Shown piece after piece: positions 8,482 to 16,830 of a DNA stretch of 64,000 nt (position 1 is the first letter of the stretch; the number at the start of each line of letters is the position of its first letter). Made by a program: the position numbers and the translations under genes. Origin of the DNA: Polaribacter ponticola (GTDB lineage: Bacteria; Bacteroidota; Bacteroidia; Flavobacteriales; Flavobacteriaceae); contig NZ_JAOSLC020000003.1 of the NCBI RefSeq assembly GCF_026191475.2, forward strand, positions 2,015,001 through 2,079,000, given 5' to 3'. The notes beneath the pieces were generated by a model that saw only the letters and a list, made by a program, of their open reading frames with translations, ran no database searches and was not told where the DNA came from.

Positions 8482-8661
8482 TTAAATTACTTCTATTTTC
8501 TTTTCTGTATTTAAAAGATACAAAGTGTCTTTTTGAATTTCTACAATTTCTTTAGTAATTTCACTTTTATTCAAAGAAGTATTTATAGTTATTACAGTTA
8601 TAAAAATACCTGTAAGAAATATAAAGGCGAATAAAGCAATAATTTTACGTAGTTTTTTCAT
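8482..8661 (-). CDS. Small single-helix membrane protein
   Basis: 59 residues: basic start MKKLRK, one hydrophobic helix (about 7-27), then a polar, charged tail (NKSEITKEIVEIQKDTLYLL). The gene ends one base from the convergent secreted repeat gene. It has a plausible ATG and typical codon use but no recognised family. It could be a small inner membrane protein with a periplasmic tail. Confidence 0.55.
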   Translation of the reverse strand: MKKLRKIIALFAFIFLTGIFITVITINTSLNKSEITKEIVEIQKDTLYLLNTEKKIEVI

Positions 8662-8772
8662 TTTAAGTTAATGTTCTTATTATAAAGACGCGCTGATTTA
8701 GAAAACGTTACAATATTTTTAAGATTTCTTTAACTTTTTTTATGAAATAGATTAAATGAATAATAGAATTAT

Positions 8773-9681
8773 TTAATTTACCACAAAATTTATTGCTTTT
8801 TCTATAATTTTTACAGTTACTTTTCCACTACCAATTAGTTCTCCATCAGCTTGTATAAAAGGTTTGGTATCTATTGGTAAAACAGTAATTGTTTTAGTTT
8901 TATAGGTTTCAATTTTTTTGTGATGTACAATCGATCCTGAATATAATTTTCTAATATTAAAAATTAAATCGAAGATATTTAAGTTCTTAGCAATCGTAAT
9001 ATCTAATAATCCATCAGAAGGATTTACATCTTTTGTAAATTGCATTCCGCCTCCAGAGAAATTACATATTCCAAAAAGCGTCATTAAACAATTAGTTTCT
9101 ATTATTTTATCATCAATAATAATTTTAAAAATAGATTTTTTATATAATAATAAACCAGCTAAACCGCTTAATAGATAAGCAATTGCACCAAAACGTTTTA
9201 AACTTTCTAGTTTATTAACAATGTATCCATCATATCCTAAACCAGCTACATTATTAAAATATGTTATAGTTTTATTTTCTGTTTCTAAAACACCAATATC
9301 TTGCGTTATTATTTTTTTCTTAGTAATAATTTCTATAACATTTTCTAATTTTTCTGGTATGTTATATGTTTTAATCCAATCGTTTCCAGTTCCAATTGGT
9401 ATTACAGCAATAGTTATATCAGAAGTTTTTACATACCTTTGCAACATTATTCCGTTAACTACATGATGTAGCGTTCCATCTCCACCTACAGAAATAATGT
9501 TTCTAAAACCTTGTTGAATAGCCGTATCAACTAATTCAACCTCGTGTTTAGAAAACTGTGTAAAAGCAAAAGAATAGTTAATATTCTTGTTTTTTAATAA
9601 TTGCTCAATTTCTTTCCATTGTTTAGAAAAGTTCCGATTTCCAGAAGTTGAATTTGCAATTATAAACCAAGAATTAGACAT
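8773..9681 (-). CDS. Diacylglycerol/sphingosine kinase family lipid kinase (YegS/DagK-like)
   Basis: 302 residues from the ATG at 9681. The frame could begin at 9711, but MSNSWFIIANSTSGN is the usual N-terminus, so the shorter form is chosen. The nucleotide-binding loop ISVGGDGTLHHVVNG is at about residues 66-80, followed by AVIPIGTGNDW and the later MQFTKDVNPSDGLLDI and FIQADGE segments of the second domain. Family members phosphorylate lipid hydroxyl groups (diacylglycerol, phosphatidylglycerol or similar) at the membrane; the substrate here is not known. It is divergent from rnr with a 111-base gap. Confidence 0.85.
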   Translation of the reverse strand: MSNSWFIIANSTSGNRNFSKQWKEIEQLLKNKNINYSFAFTQFSKHEVELVDTAIQQGFRNIISVGGDGTLHHVVNGIMLQRYVKTSDITIAVIPIGTGNDWIKTYNIPEKLENVIEIITKKKIITQDIGVLETENKTITYFNNVAGLGYDGYIVNKLESLKRFGAIAYLLSGLAGLLLYKKSIFKIIIDDKIIETNCLMTLFGICNFSGGGMQFTKDVNPSDGLLDITIAKNLNIFDLIFNIRKLYSGSIVHHKKIETYKTKTITVLPIDTKPFIQADGELIGSGKVTVKIIEKAINFVVN

Positions 9682-9792
9682 AAAAAATAATTTTAAAACG
9701 CCAAAATACAATAATAGATTGATAACTATTTTTTAATAAACAATCACTATAAATAATTGTAAATTGGTATCATAAATAAGAAGTAATAATTA

Positions 9793-12117
9793 ATGACAAA
9801 AAAGAAGAAAAAAATATATAAAAAGAAAGGTAAAGTTGTAAAAAATTTAACTAGAAATATATTTAAAATTTTAAAAGAAAACAGCGAAAAATTTTATAAT
9901 CATAAACAAATTGCTGCAAAATTAAAAGTTTCTGATACAGATGGTAAAACCCAAATTATAAAGAAATTAGCAGAATTAGCTGCTACAAAACAGATTAAAG
10001 AAATAGATAGAGGTAAGTTTCAAATAAATACAGATAGAAAATATTCTATTGGTACTTTAGATGTTACTTCTAGTGGTAATGGATATTTTGTTACCGATGA
10101 TTATGAAGATGATATTTTTATACCAAATATTAATTTAGGTAAAGGATTACATAATGACACTGTTAAAGCGTATGTTTATAAAAGACGCAGCGGTAAAAAA
10201 TACGAAGCAGATGTTGTAGAAATTGTAGCACGTGCTAAAACAGAGTTTGTAGGAGTTTTACAGAAAAATCCTACTAAAAACTTTGGTTTTGTAGTACCAG
10301 ATAATAATAAAATGTATGCAGATATTTTTGTTTCTGAAAGTAAAATGAATGGGGCAGAAGATGGAGATAAAGTACAAGCTAAATTATTAGATTGGCCATC
10401 AAATTCTAAAAATCCGTTTGGGAAAATAACGAAAGTTTTAGGGAAACCTGGAGAACATAATACAGAAATGCATTCTATTTTATTAGAATATGATTTACCT
10501 TATGAGTTTGAACCCGAAGTAGAAAAAGATGCAGAAAGTTTATCAATAGAAATTACAGAAAAAGAAATTTCTAAACGTAGAGATATGCGTAAAGATTTAA
10601 CTTTTACAATAGACCCTAAAGATGCTAAAGATTTTGATGATGCGTTATCTTTTACAAAATTAGAAAATGGAAATTTCGAAATAGGAATTCATATTGCAGA
10701 TGTTTCGCATTATCTTCAGCCTAAAACTATTTTAGACGATGAAGCTTACAAACGTGCAACTTCTGTTTATTTAGTAGATAGAGTAGTACCAATGTTACCA
10801 GAAATGTTAAGTAATGGTGTTTGTTCTTTAAGACCAAACGAAGAAAAATTAACATTTTCTGCGGTTTTTGAAATCAGCCAAAAAGCCCAAATAGTAGGTG
10901 AGTGGTTTGGTAGAACAGTTACTTATTCAGATCAACGTTTTGCTTATGAAGAAGCACAATATTTAATTGAAGCGAATAGAAAAGAAAGACTAGAAAAAAG
11001 AGGCAAGAACCAAGATAAAACTGCTTCACAAGCAAACTTAAATGTTGTTACTTCGAGTGATTCTGCTGTTTTGCAGAATCGTATCGAGAAGTCTTTAAAT
11101 TGTACAATACCTGCGGACGTTTCTATAACCGATAAAGAATACACAGTTACGCCAGAAATTGTAGAAGCCACTTTAAAATTAGACGAATTAGCAAAAATTC
11201 TTCGTAAAAAAAGAATGAAAGCAGGTGCAATTTCATTTGATAGAGTAGAAGTAAAGTTCAATTTAGATGAAGAAGCAAACCCTGTTGGAGTTTTCTTTAA
11301 AGAATCTAAAGACGCTAATAAATTAATTGAAGAATTTATGTTATTAGCTAATAGAAAAGTAGCAGAGTTTATTGGTTTTTCTAAAGGAAAAGCAACAAAT
11401 AAAACTTTCATTTATAGAATTCATGATGAACCTGATGATGAAAAATTAGCATCGCTACAAAACATGATTAGTAAATTTGGTTATAAAATTAATACAGATA
11501 CAAAAGAAACTACTTCAGACTCTTTAAATCAGTTATTAAGCGACGTTCATGGTAAAGCAGAATCTAATATGATAGAGACGCTAACAATTAGAACCATGTC
11601 TAAAGCTAAATATACAACTCAAAATATCGGGCATTATGGTTTAGCTTTTGATTATTATAGCCATTTTACATCGCCAATTAGACGTTATCCAGATGTAATG
11701 ACACATCGATTACTACAACACTATTTAGATGGCGGAGAAACGCCTAAAGCAGATTCTTTTGAAGAAAAGTGTAAACATTCTTCAAATAGAGAAGAATTAG
11801 CTTCTAAAGCAGAAAGATCTTCTATAAAATACATGCAAATTAAATACATGCAAGATCATAACGATGCTATATTTGATGGTGTAATTACAGGTGTTACAGA
11901 ATGGGGTATTTATGTAGAAATTTCTTCTAATAAATGTGAAGGAATGGTTAGAATTAAAGATATTAAAAGTGATTATTATACTTTTGATGAAAAACAATAT
12001 GCTATCATTGGTCAATCTTCAAAAAATATGTATCAATTAGGAGACAACGTAAAAGTAAAAGTTAAAAAAGCCGATTTAGAACGTAAACATTTAGACTTTA
12101 ATTTAATAGAAGATTAA
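9793..12117 (+). CDS. rnr: Ribonuclease R
   Basis: 774 residues. It is a processive 3'-5' exoribonuclease that degrades structured RNA. In order: a lysine-rich tail, a winged-helix-like segment (ENSEKFYNHKQIAAKLKVS), cold-shock domains (about 80-230), the RNB catalytic domain from about residue 258 with the acidic cluster TIDPKDAKDFDDAL, HYGLAFDYYSHFTSPIRRYPD, and a C-terminal S1 domain (DGVITGVTEWGIYVEI). An extra segment in the RNB region, about residues 405-450, contains a translated copy of a dispersed repeat (residues about 420-434, SSDSAVLQNRIEK). The frame stays open across it, so the enzyme tolerates the insertion. Another copy of the repeat follows the stop. Confidence 0.95.
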   Translation: MTKKKKKIYKKKGKVVKNLTRNIFKILKENSEKFYNHKQIAAKLKVSDTDGKTQIIKKLAELAATKQIKEIDRGKFQINTDRKYSIGTLDVTSSGNGYFVTDDYEDDIFIPNINLGKGLHNDTVKAYVYKRRSGKKYEADVVEIVARAKTEFVGVLQKNPTKNFGFVVPDNNKMYADIFVSESKMNGAEDGDKVQAKLLDWPSNSKNPFGKITKVLGKPGEHNTEMHSILLEYDLPYEFEPEVEKDAESLSIEITEKEISKRRDMRKDLTFTIDPKDAKDFDDALSFTKLENGNFEIGIHIADVSHYLQPKTILDDEAYKRATSVYLVDRVVPMLPEMLSNGVCSLRPNEEKLTFSAVFEISQKAQIVGEWFGRTVTYSDQRFAYEEAQYLIEANRKERLEKRGKNQDKTASQANLNVVTSSDSAVLQNRIEKSLNCTIPADVSITDKEYTVTPEIVEATLKLDELAKILRKKRMKAGAISFDRVEVKFNLDEEANPVGVFFKESKDANKLIEEFMLLANRKVAEFIGFSKGKATNKTFIYRIHDEPDDEKLASLQNMISKFGYKINTDTKETTSDSLNQLLSDVHGKAESNMIETLTIRTMSKAKYTTQNIGHYGLAFDYYSHFTSPIRRYPDVMTHRLLQHYLDGGETPKADSFEEKCKHSSNREELASKAERSSIKYMQIKYMQDHNDAIFDGVITGVTEWGIYVEISSNKCEGMVRIKDIKSDYYTFDEKQYAIIGQSSKNMYQLGDNVKVKVKKADLERKHLDFNLIED
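11050..11092 (+). repeat. Family A dispersed repeat inserted in frame within rnr
   Basis: CTTCGAGTGATTCTGC, a TGTTT loop, GCAGAATC and GTATCGAGAAGT match the layout of the intergenic copies at 5711-5764 and 12127-12180. It is read through as about 14 codons of RNase R. Confidence 0.75.
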
Positions 12118-12126
12118 GTTTTATAA

Positions 12127-12180
12127 CTGTCAGTTCGAGTGAAATTTATTTTTCATAAATTTAGTATCGAGAACTTTTTA
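12127..12180 (+). repeat. Family A dispersed hairpin repeat after rnr
   Basis: CTGTCAGTTCGAGTGAAATT opens it and TAGTATCGAGAACTTTTTA closes it. The inner arms AAATTTAT and ATAAATTT pair. It lies ten bases past the rnr stop and may act in 3' end formation. Confidence 0.7.
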
Positions 12181-12221
12181 TATCAATAATTATTGTAAAA
12201 AATTAATATTAAAAATAAAAA

Positions 12222-12545
12222 ATGATTTTAACAACCACACCAAATATTGAAAATTTTAAAATTGTAGATTATTTAGGTATTGTAACAGGTACTGCTTATA
12301 ATTCTAGTTATTCACATAAAGGAAGTAAAATGTCTTTTAAAGATATGTTTAATACTGCCAAATATTACGAAAATTATGCGGCTGGTTTAGAAGCATTAAA
12401 AGAAAAAGCATTTCAGAATTTAAAAGAGAATGCTGTAAAACTAAATGCAAATGCAGTTGTTGGTATCCAGTTAGATATTGAGCCTCTTGCAAATACATCT
12501 ACTTTATTAGTATCTATAACGGGTACTGCTGTTAAAGTTGAATAA
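12222..12545 (+). CDS. YbjQ / UPF0145 family protein
   Basis: 107 residues, the usual length of this family. Members are pentameric barrel-forming cytoplasmic proteins of uncertain role, sometimes called putative heavy-metal-binding. The characteristic layout is present: IENFKIVDYLGIVTGTA at the start, a helical middle (AAGLEALKEKAFQNLKENA), then LNANAVVGIQLDIEPL and SITGTAVKVE. It stands alone between rnr and the DUF2807 gene. Confidence 0.8.
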   Translation: MILTTTPNIENFKIVDYLGIVTGTAYNSSYSHKGSKMSFKDMFNTAKYYENYAAGLEALKEKAFQNLKENAVKLNANAVVGIQLDIEPLANTSTLLVSITGTAVKVE

Positions 12546-12667
12546 ACTTTCAATTTTATATTTATATTAGATTCATAACTTTATTAATTTTGCCACAATA
12601 AAAACAAGAAAAAGTCTTTATAGTGGTATACTTATTGATTTAAGTTTATTAATCAAATTTTACAATA

Positions 12668-13357
12668 ATGAAAAAAATAGTATTTATATACGCATTACTT
12701 ATAAGTTATTCTGTAACTGCGCAATCAACAATTAATAAAAATCTAGGAGATTATTCAACTTTAAAAGTTTATAATGGAATAGAGGTAGAGTTAATAAAAT
12801 CTGACGAGCAAAAATTAGAAATTACAGGAGAAAAATCTGATAAGGTTAAAATTAAAAATGTAGATAATACTTTAAAATTATCATTGCCATTTTCTTTAAA
12901 GCCAGAAAATAACTCAGCAGATGGTAAAATTTTAGTTAAACTTTTTTATAATAAAAACATTGCAGTTGTAGATGCTAATGAAGGTTCTACAATTACTGGT
13001 AAAAACTTTACTCAAGATAAATTAGAAGTAAATGCTCAAGAACGTGCATTTATAAATTTAGTAGTAAATATTAAACATTTAGAAGTAAGAACCTCTTCAG
13101 GTGGAATTATAAAACTTACAGGTACTTCTAAAAACCAAAATGTAGATGTAGATTTATATGGTGTTTATAATGGCTATGCTTTAAAAGTAGAAAATGCATC
13201 GAATGTAAAGTCTGGCACTGGAGCTAAAGCAGAAGTATTTGCTGGCGAAACTTTAAGTGCAAAAGTAAGTTTTGGAGGTTCTATTTTTTATAAAGGAAAC
13301 CCAGAAGTTGTAAAAGATAAAAAAGTAATAGGAGGTATTATTCAAAAAAGAGATTAA
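12668..13357 (+). CDS. Secreted DUF2807 (GIN domain) protein
   Basis: 229 residues with a cleavable signal peptide (MKKIVFIYALLISYSVTAQS). The rest is the DUF2807 beta-helix-like domain: LGDYSTLKVYNGIEVELIKS, VKIKNVDNTLKLSLP, ILVKLFYNKNIAVVDANEG, LEVRTSSGGIIKLTGTS and a last segment AEVFAGETLSAKVSFGGSI. The family is widespread in Bacteroidota cell envelopes and described as a putative auto-transporter adhesin head domain; its function is not known. It ends just before the tatA promoter. Confidence 0.8.
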   Translation: MKKIVFIYALLISYSVTAQSTINKNLGDYSTLKVYNGIEVELIKSDEQKLEITGEKSDKVKIKNVDNTLKLSLPFSLKPENNSADGKILVKLFYNKNIAVVDANEGSTITGKNFTQDKLEVNAQERAFINLVVNIKHLEVRTSSGGIIKLTGTSKNQNVDVDLYGVYNGYALKVENASNVKSGTGAKAEVFAGETLSAKVSFGGSIFYKGNPEVVKDKKVIGGIIQKRD

Positions 13358-13371
13358 TAGAATCCTTTTTG

Positions 13372-13379
13372 TATCTTTG
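13372..13379 (+). promoter_or_regulatory. tatA -7 promoter box
   Basis: TATCTTTG fits TAnnTTTG and sits 21 bases before the tatA ATG, so tatA can be transcribed independently of the DUF2807 gene. No clear upstream TTTG is present at the right distance. Confidence 0.45.
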
Positions 13380-13400
13380 TAGTATTAAAAATAAGAATTT

Positions 13401-13589
13401 ATGACTAGTTTATCTATATATTTAGGAATGATTGGAGGTCCTCAAGTAATAATTATTGTTGTAGTTATTTTACTATTATTTGGAGGAAGAAAAATACCAG
13501 AATTAATGCGTGGTTTAGGAAGTGGTATTAAAGAATTTAAAAACGCTTCAAAAGAAGATGGTGAAGAAAAAATAGAAGATAAAAAGTAA
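13401..13589 (+). CDS. tatA: Sec-independent protein translocase TatA/TatE
   Basis: 62 residues. TatA subunits assemble the pore of the twin-arginine system that exports folded proteins. The single transmembrane helix (VIIIVVVILLLFGG) is followed by the hinge and amphipathic helix GRKIPELMRGLGSGIKEFKN and a charged tail. It is followed by a hairpin terminator. A second TatA/B-type gene is at 33058-33339; neither is next to tatC in this window. Confidence 0.9.
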   Translation: MTSLSIYLGMIGGPQVIIIVVVILLLFGGRKIPELMRGLGSGIKEFKNASKEDGEEKIEDKK

Positions 13590-13615
13590 TTTTTAATTTA
13601 CTTGATTAAATAATA

Positions 13616-13650
13616 AAAGCTCAGTTTGATATTCAGACTGAGCTTTATTT
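13616..13650 (+). terminator. Intrinsic terminator after tatA
   Basis: AAAGCTCAGT pairs with ACTGAGCTTT around an 11-base loop and is followed by TATTTTT. It lies 26 bases past the tatA stop and may also serve the convergent LytTR gene. Confidence 0.75.
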
Positions 13651-13776
13651 TTAATTAAAAATCCCCCAACTTTTAATCTGTTGCAAATATATAATTGAAA
13701 TAAATATATTTTTCAATTATATATTAAAATGTTATAAAAAGGAATGTTCTTAAAGGTTTTGGGATAAATGGGAAGG

Positions 13777-14635
13777 CTAAATAACCATTTTTTGAAGATC
13801 CGATTTATTAAAACTTCTAGAAACTGGTATTTGTTGTGTTATACTATTAGAACGTAAATAATAACCTCTAGCATTTCCAGAAATAGCATTTACATAATTT
13901 GTATTTATTATATAAGATTTATGACATCTAATAATATTATTATATTTATTTAATTCTTTTATGATAGCAGAAAGCGTATTTCTTAGAATTATTTCTTTTG
14001 TTTCAGAACCTGTTTTTATAAAGAAACTTGCATAGTTTCCTTGAGATGATATATAGATTAAATCGTTTAAGTTAAAAGAGATATTTTCTGTTTTATTTGT
14101 ACCATAAAGAATAATTTCTTCTATTTTTTTGATTTCTTTTTTAGGTATTAGAAACTTCATAATTTCTTTTGAAGTTTTTATTCTTTTTACTCGATCTTTT
14201 TTTCTATTAAAAAAGTAGAAATAAAAATAGGAAACAGGCTTAATATAAATGTATAAGAAATCATTTTAAAGAAACTTAAAAAATAAGGATCTCCATAGGT
14301 TTCCATAAATTTATTATGATACAACCAATTAAATGTGCTAATTAAAGATACTAACAAACTTAAATTAAAGATATTTTTACCTACAGTCCAATTTTCTTCC
14401 TTATAAAATTTTTTAAAAATATTGGAAAAACTATTAAAACAAACATTTGAGTAAAAAATGTAATTATTCCAAAACCAATACAATATATAAAAACATCTTT
14501 TTCCATTGAAAAAATGCCAAAAGGTTTAAATATATATAGAAAAAGAAAGATAAAAATACCAATTAAAAAACTTAGGAAGAATATAAATTTTAAGGAAGAA
14601 ATAAATTTATAAGGTTTTTTAAGCCAGTTTATCAT
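13777..14635 (-). pseudogene. Membrane-anchored LytTR regulator, frameshifted copy
   Basis: Three fragments line up with the intact neighbour at 14850-15707. The first (from the ATG at 14635) is MINWLKKPYKF plus two hydrophobic helices; the second holds the remaining helices (NLSLLVSLISTFNWLY, FFKMISYTFILSLFPIF); the third is a complete LytTR DNA-binding domain (DLIYISSQGNYASFFI, EIILRNTLSAII, IIRCHKSYIIN, IPVSRSFNKSDLQ). One added base in the run at 14409-14414 and one at 14197-14203 would join them into about 285 residues. Such proteins bind promoter DNA from the membrane face; no kinase partner is adjacent. The lesions are probably sequence errors, but real decay of a duplicate is possible. 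Confidence 0.75.
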
Positions 14636-14718
14636 AGGGATTGATAAATTTTAAGATTATTTGTAAATATATAAACTTTATTAAATAAAACTATTCTAGT
14701 TCTATTTAGTTAAATATT

Positions 14719-14750
14719 AAAAGCTCATTTTGTTTAAAATGAGCTTTTTT
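14719..14750. terminator. Terminator hairpin between the two LytTR genes
   Basis: AAAAGCTCATTTT pairs perfectly with AAAATGAGCTTTT around a 4-base loop. It lies downstream of the intact LytTR gene (minus strand) and about 85 bases upstream of the broken copy's start. Confidence 0.75.
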
Positions 14751-14849
14751 ATCAAATAATAAATATCCCCCAATATTTATATTTAAAATAATAATTAAAT
14801 TTATTATAATATTTAAGAATATAAAATATATATGATTAAAAGGGTTGTA

Positions 14850-15707
14850 TTATAACGTTTTGGGGTAAACAGGAAGCTTTTTTTGAAGCAAATTTTCTAA
14901 TTCTTCTTTATTAAAACTTCTAGAAACAGGTATTTTATTAGTTAACATATTAGAAATTAAAAAATATCCTTTTGCATTTCCAGAAATTGCATTTACATGT
15001 AAAGAATTTATAATATAGGATTTATGACATTTAAAAATAGTTGGGTACTTTTTAATTTGACTTAAGATATTAGAAAGTGTATTTCTTAAAATTAATTCTT
15101 TTATTTGTGCTTCTTCAATTATATAAAAACTTACATAATTTCCAGAAATTGTTATATAAATTAGATTTAAGATATCAATTTTAATTTTTTCTTTTTTCTT
15201 TTCTGAGTATATAGTTATTAAAGTATTTTCAACCGTTTTTTTAATTTTTTTATTCTTAGTTATTTTATCATTTAATAATATGAGTAATGGAGTAGATACT
15301 AAAGAAACAAACAATGTATATTTTAAAAACCTTAAAAACGGAAGTTTTAAAGAATAATTTACAAAATCTTTATAAAGACCACTAAAATACCAAGTAACAA
15401 AACCTAAACAGAAAATAAATAATCCATACCAAATTATTAAATGGCTAATAGTCCATTTCTTATAATTAATTTTCTTTAATAAAAATAAAAGTAATAATAA
15501 ATTTATTGAATATAAAATACTAATTACAATAGCATAACCAAAAAAATTATGCTTTAATAGATCTAATTTAAATGGTTTAAATAGTGTTAAAAAAGTAAAA
15601 ATAAATAAACCATAAGAAAAACTTAAATTTAGTTTATTACTAATAAAAGATTCAATTATAATTGGTTTATTAAATTTTTCTTTGATTGATTTTAATAATA
15701 TAATCAT
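14850..15707 (-). CDS. LytTR-family transcriptional regulator with N-terminal membrane domain
   Basis: 285 residues. Four hydrophobic helices lie at about residues 27-45, 58-80, 90-108 and 125-147. The LytTR DNA-binding domain occupies about 180-275 (ILNLIYITISGNYVSFYI, ELILRNTLSNILSQI, IFKCHKSYIINSLHVNAISG, IPVSRSFNKEELENLL). This layout, without a receiver domain, is common in Bacteroidota, where the membrane part is thought to sense an envelope or small-molecule signal. It has a degraded or mis-sequenced paralogue directly downstream on the same strand, with similar 3' flanks that include a CCCCC tract. Confidence 0.85.
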   Translation of the reverse strand: MIILLKSIKEKFNKPIIIESFISNKLNLSFSYGLFIFTFLTLFKPFKLDLLKHNFFGYAIVISILYSINLLLLLFLLKKINYKKWTISHLIIWYGLFIFCLGFVTWYFSGLYKDFVNYSLKLPFLRFLKYTLFVSLVSTPLLILLNDKITKNKKIKKTVENTLITIYSEKKKEKIKIDILNLIYITISGNYVSFYIIEEAQIKELILRNTLSNILSQIKKYPTIFKCHKSYIINSLHVNAISGNAKGYFLISNMLTNKIPVSRSFNKEELENLLQKKLPVYPKTL

Positions 15708-15714
15708 ATATATT

Positions 15715-15748
15715 AAAAAAAGGCAATTACTTTTGTAACTACCTTTTT
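15715..15748 (-). terminator. Terminator after the SPFH gene
   Basis: Read on the minus strand, AAAAAGGTAGTTAC pairs (with G-U pairs) with GTAATTGCCTTTTTTT. It lies 13 bases past the SPFH stop and ends in a U tract on that strand. Confidence 0.65.
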
Positions 15749-15760
15749 ATTTTTAAAATT

Positions 15761-16687
15761 TTACTCTTCTATTTTTTTATTTTTTGCATTTTTCATTGCT
15801 TCTCCAATTTGATTACTAGCAGTAAAACTTGCAACCATATCATTTAACATCTGGCTACCTGCTTGTGGTGAGTTAGGTAACAATATTAAATTACTATTTG
15901 TTTCTTGCCCAATTGATTGTAAAGTATCATAATGCTGCGTTACAACTATTAAAGCAGATGCTTCTTGACTATTTATACCAACTTTATTTAAAACCTCTAC
16001 AGATTCTTCTAAACCACGTGCAATCTCACGTCTTTGGTCTGCAATACCTTGTCCTTGTAAGCGTTTACTTTCTGCTTCTGCTTTAGCACGTTCTACAATT
16101 AAAATACGTTGTGCATCACCTTCATATTGTGCTGCTACTTTTTCTCGTTCAGAAGCATTAATTCTATTCATAGCTTCTTTTACCTGTGCATCTGGATCTA
16201 TATCTGTTACTAAAGTTTTAATAATATCAAAACCATAATCAGACATAGCGTCATTTAGTTCGGTTTTTACCGCAATTGCAATATCATCTTTTTTTACAAA
16301 AACATCATCTAACTTCATTTTTGGTACTTCTGCTCTTACTACATCAAAAACATACGATGTTATTTGATCATGCGGATAATCTAACTTATAAAAAGCATCA
16401 TATACTTTATCATAAATTACTTTATATTGTACAGATACTTTTAACTTTACAAAAACATCATCTAAAGTTTTAGTTTCAATTATAACATCTAATTGTTGAA
16501 TTTTTAAACTCAATCTACCAGCAACTCTATCTACTAGTGGAATTTTAAATCTTAAACCAGATTGCCTAATAGCATTAAACCGTCCAAAACGTTCTATAAC
16601 TGCTGCAGTTTGTTGTTTTACTAGAAAAAATGAAGCAAATACAATAATAAAAGTAAAAATTAAAAAAATAATAAATAGTGGGTTCAT
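15761..16687 (-). CDS. SPFH/stomatin/band 7 family membrane protein
   Basis: 308 residues. An N-terminal membrane helix (LFIIFLIFTFIIVFASFFLV) is followed by the band 7 domain: KQQTAAVIERFGRFNAIRQSG, LKIQQLDVIIETKTLDDVFV, VRAEVPKMKLDDVFVKKDDI, then a long helix (NRINASEREKVAAQYEGDA, ERAKAEAESKRLQGQGIADQ) and a short C-terminal part. Stomatin-type proteins form membrane-bound oligomeric rings and often work with proteases, but no NfeD or HflC partner gene is adjacent. Function is inferred only at the family level. Confidence 0.88.
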   Translation of the reverse strand: MNPLFIIFLIFTFIIVFASFFLVKQQTAAVIERFGRFNAIRQSGLRFKIPLVDRVAGRLSLKIQQLDVIIETKTLDDVFVKLKVSVQYKVIYDKVYDAFYKLDYPHDQITSYVFDVVRAEVPKMKLDDVFVKKDDIAIAVKTELNDAMSDYGFDIIKTLVTDIDPDAQVKEAMNRINASEREKVAAQYEGDAQRILIVERAKAEAESKRLQGQGIADQRREIARGLEESVEVLNKVGINSQEASALIVVTQHYDTLQSIGQETNSNLILLPNSPQAGSQMLNDMVASFTASNQIGEAMKNAKNKKIEE

Positions 16688-16790
16688 AGTTGATTTTTAT
16701 TGATTAATAATTGATTTCTTGTAAAGATACTGAAATTAAGTATTTATTTATTGGACGTTTTTTTATGCAAATGTTACAAATTTTGTTCAA

Positions 16791-16830
16791 AAATAAAACC
16801 CTATAAATGTACATTTATAGGGTTTTATTT
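16791..16830 (-). terminator. 40-base perfect palindrome overlapping a stop codon
   Basis: AAATAAAACCCTATAAATGT is followed directly by its exact reverse complement. The 3' end and stop codon (16815-16817) of the 16815-17369 gene lie within it. It is a strong rho-independent terminator with flanking A and T tracts that work on both strands. Confidence 0.85.

Noticed and set aside
10944..11411. Open minus-strand frame of 155 codons across rnr
   Set aside because: It is a shadow of rnr in another frame; the plus-strand frame has the full RNase R domain order, and the minus frame shows no family motif.
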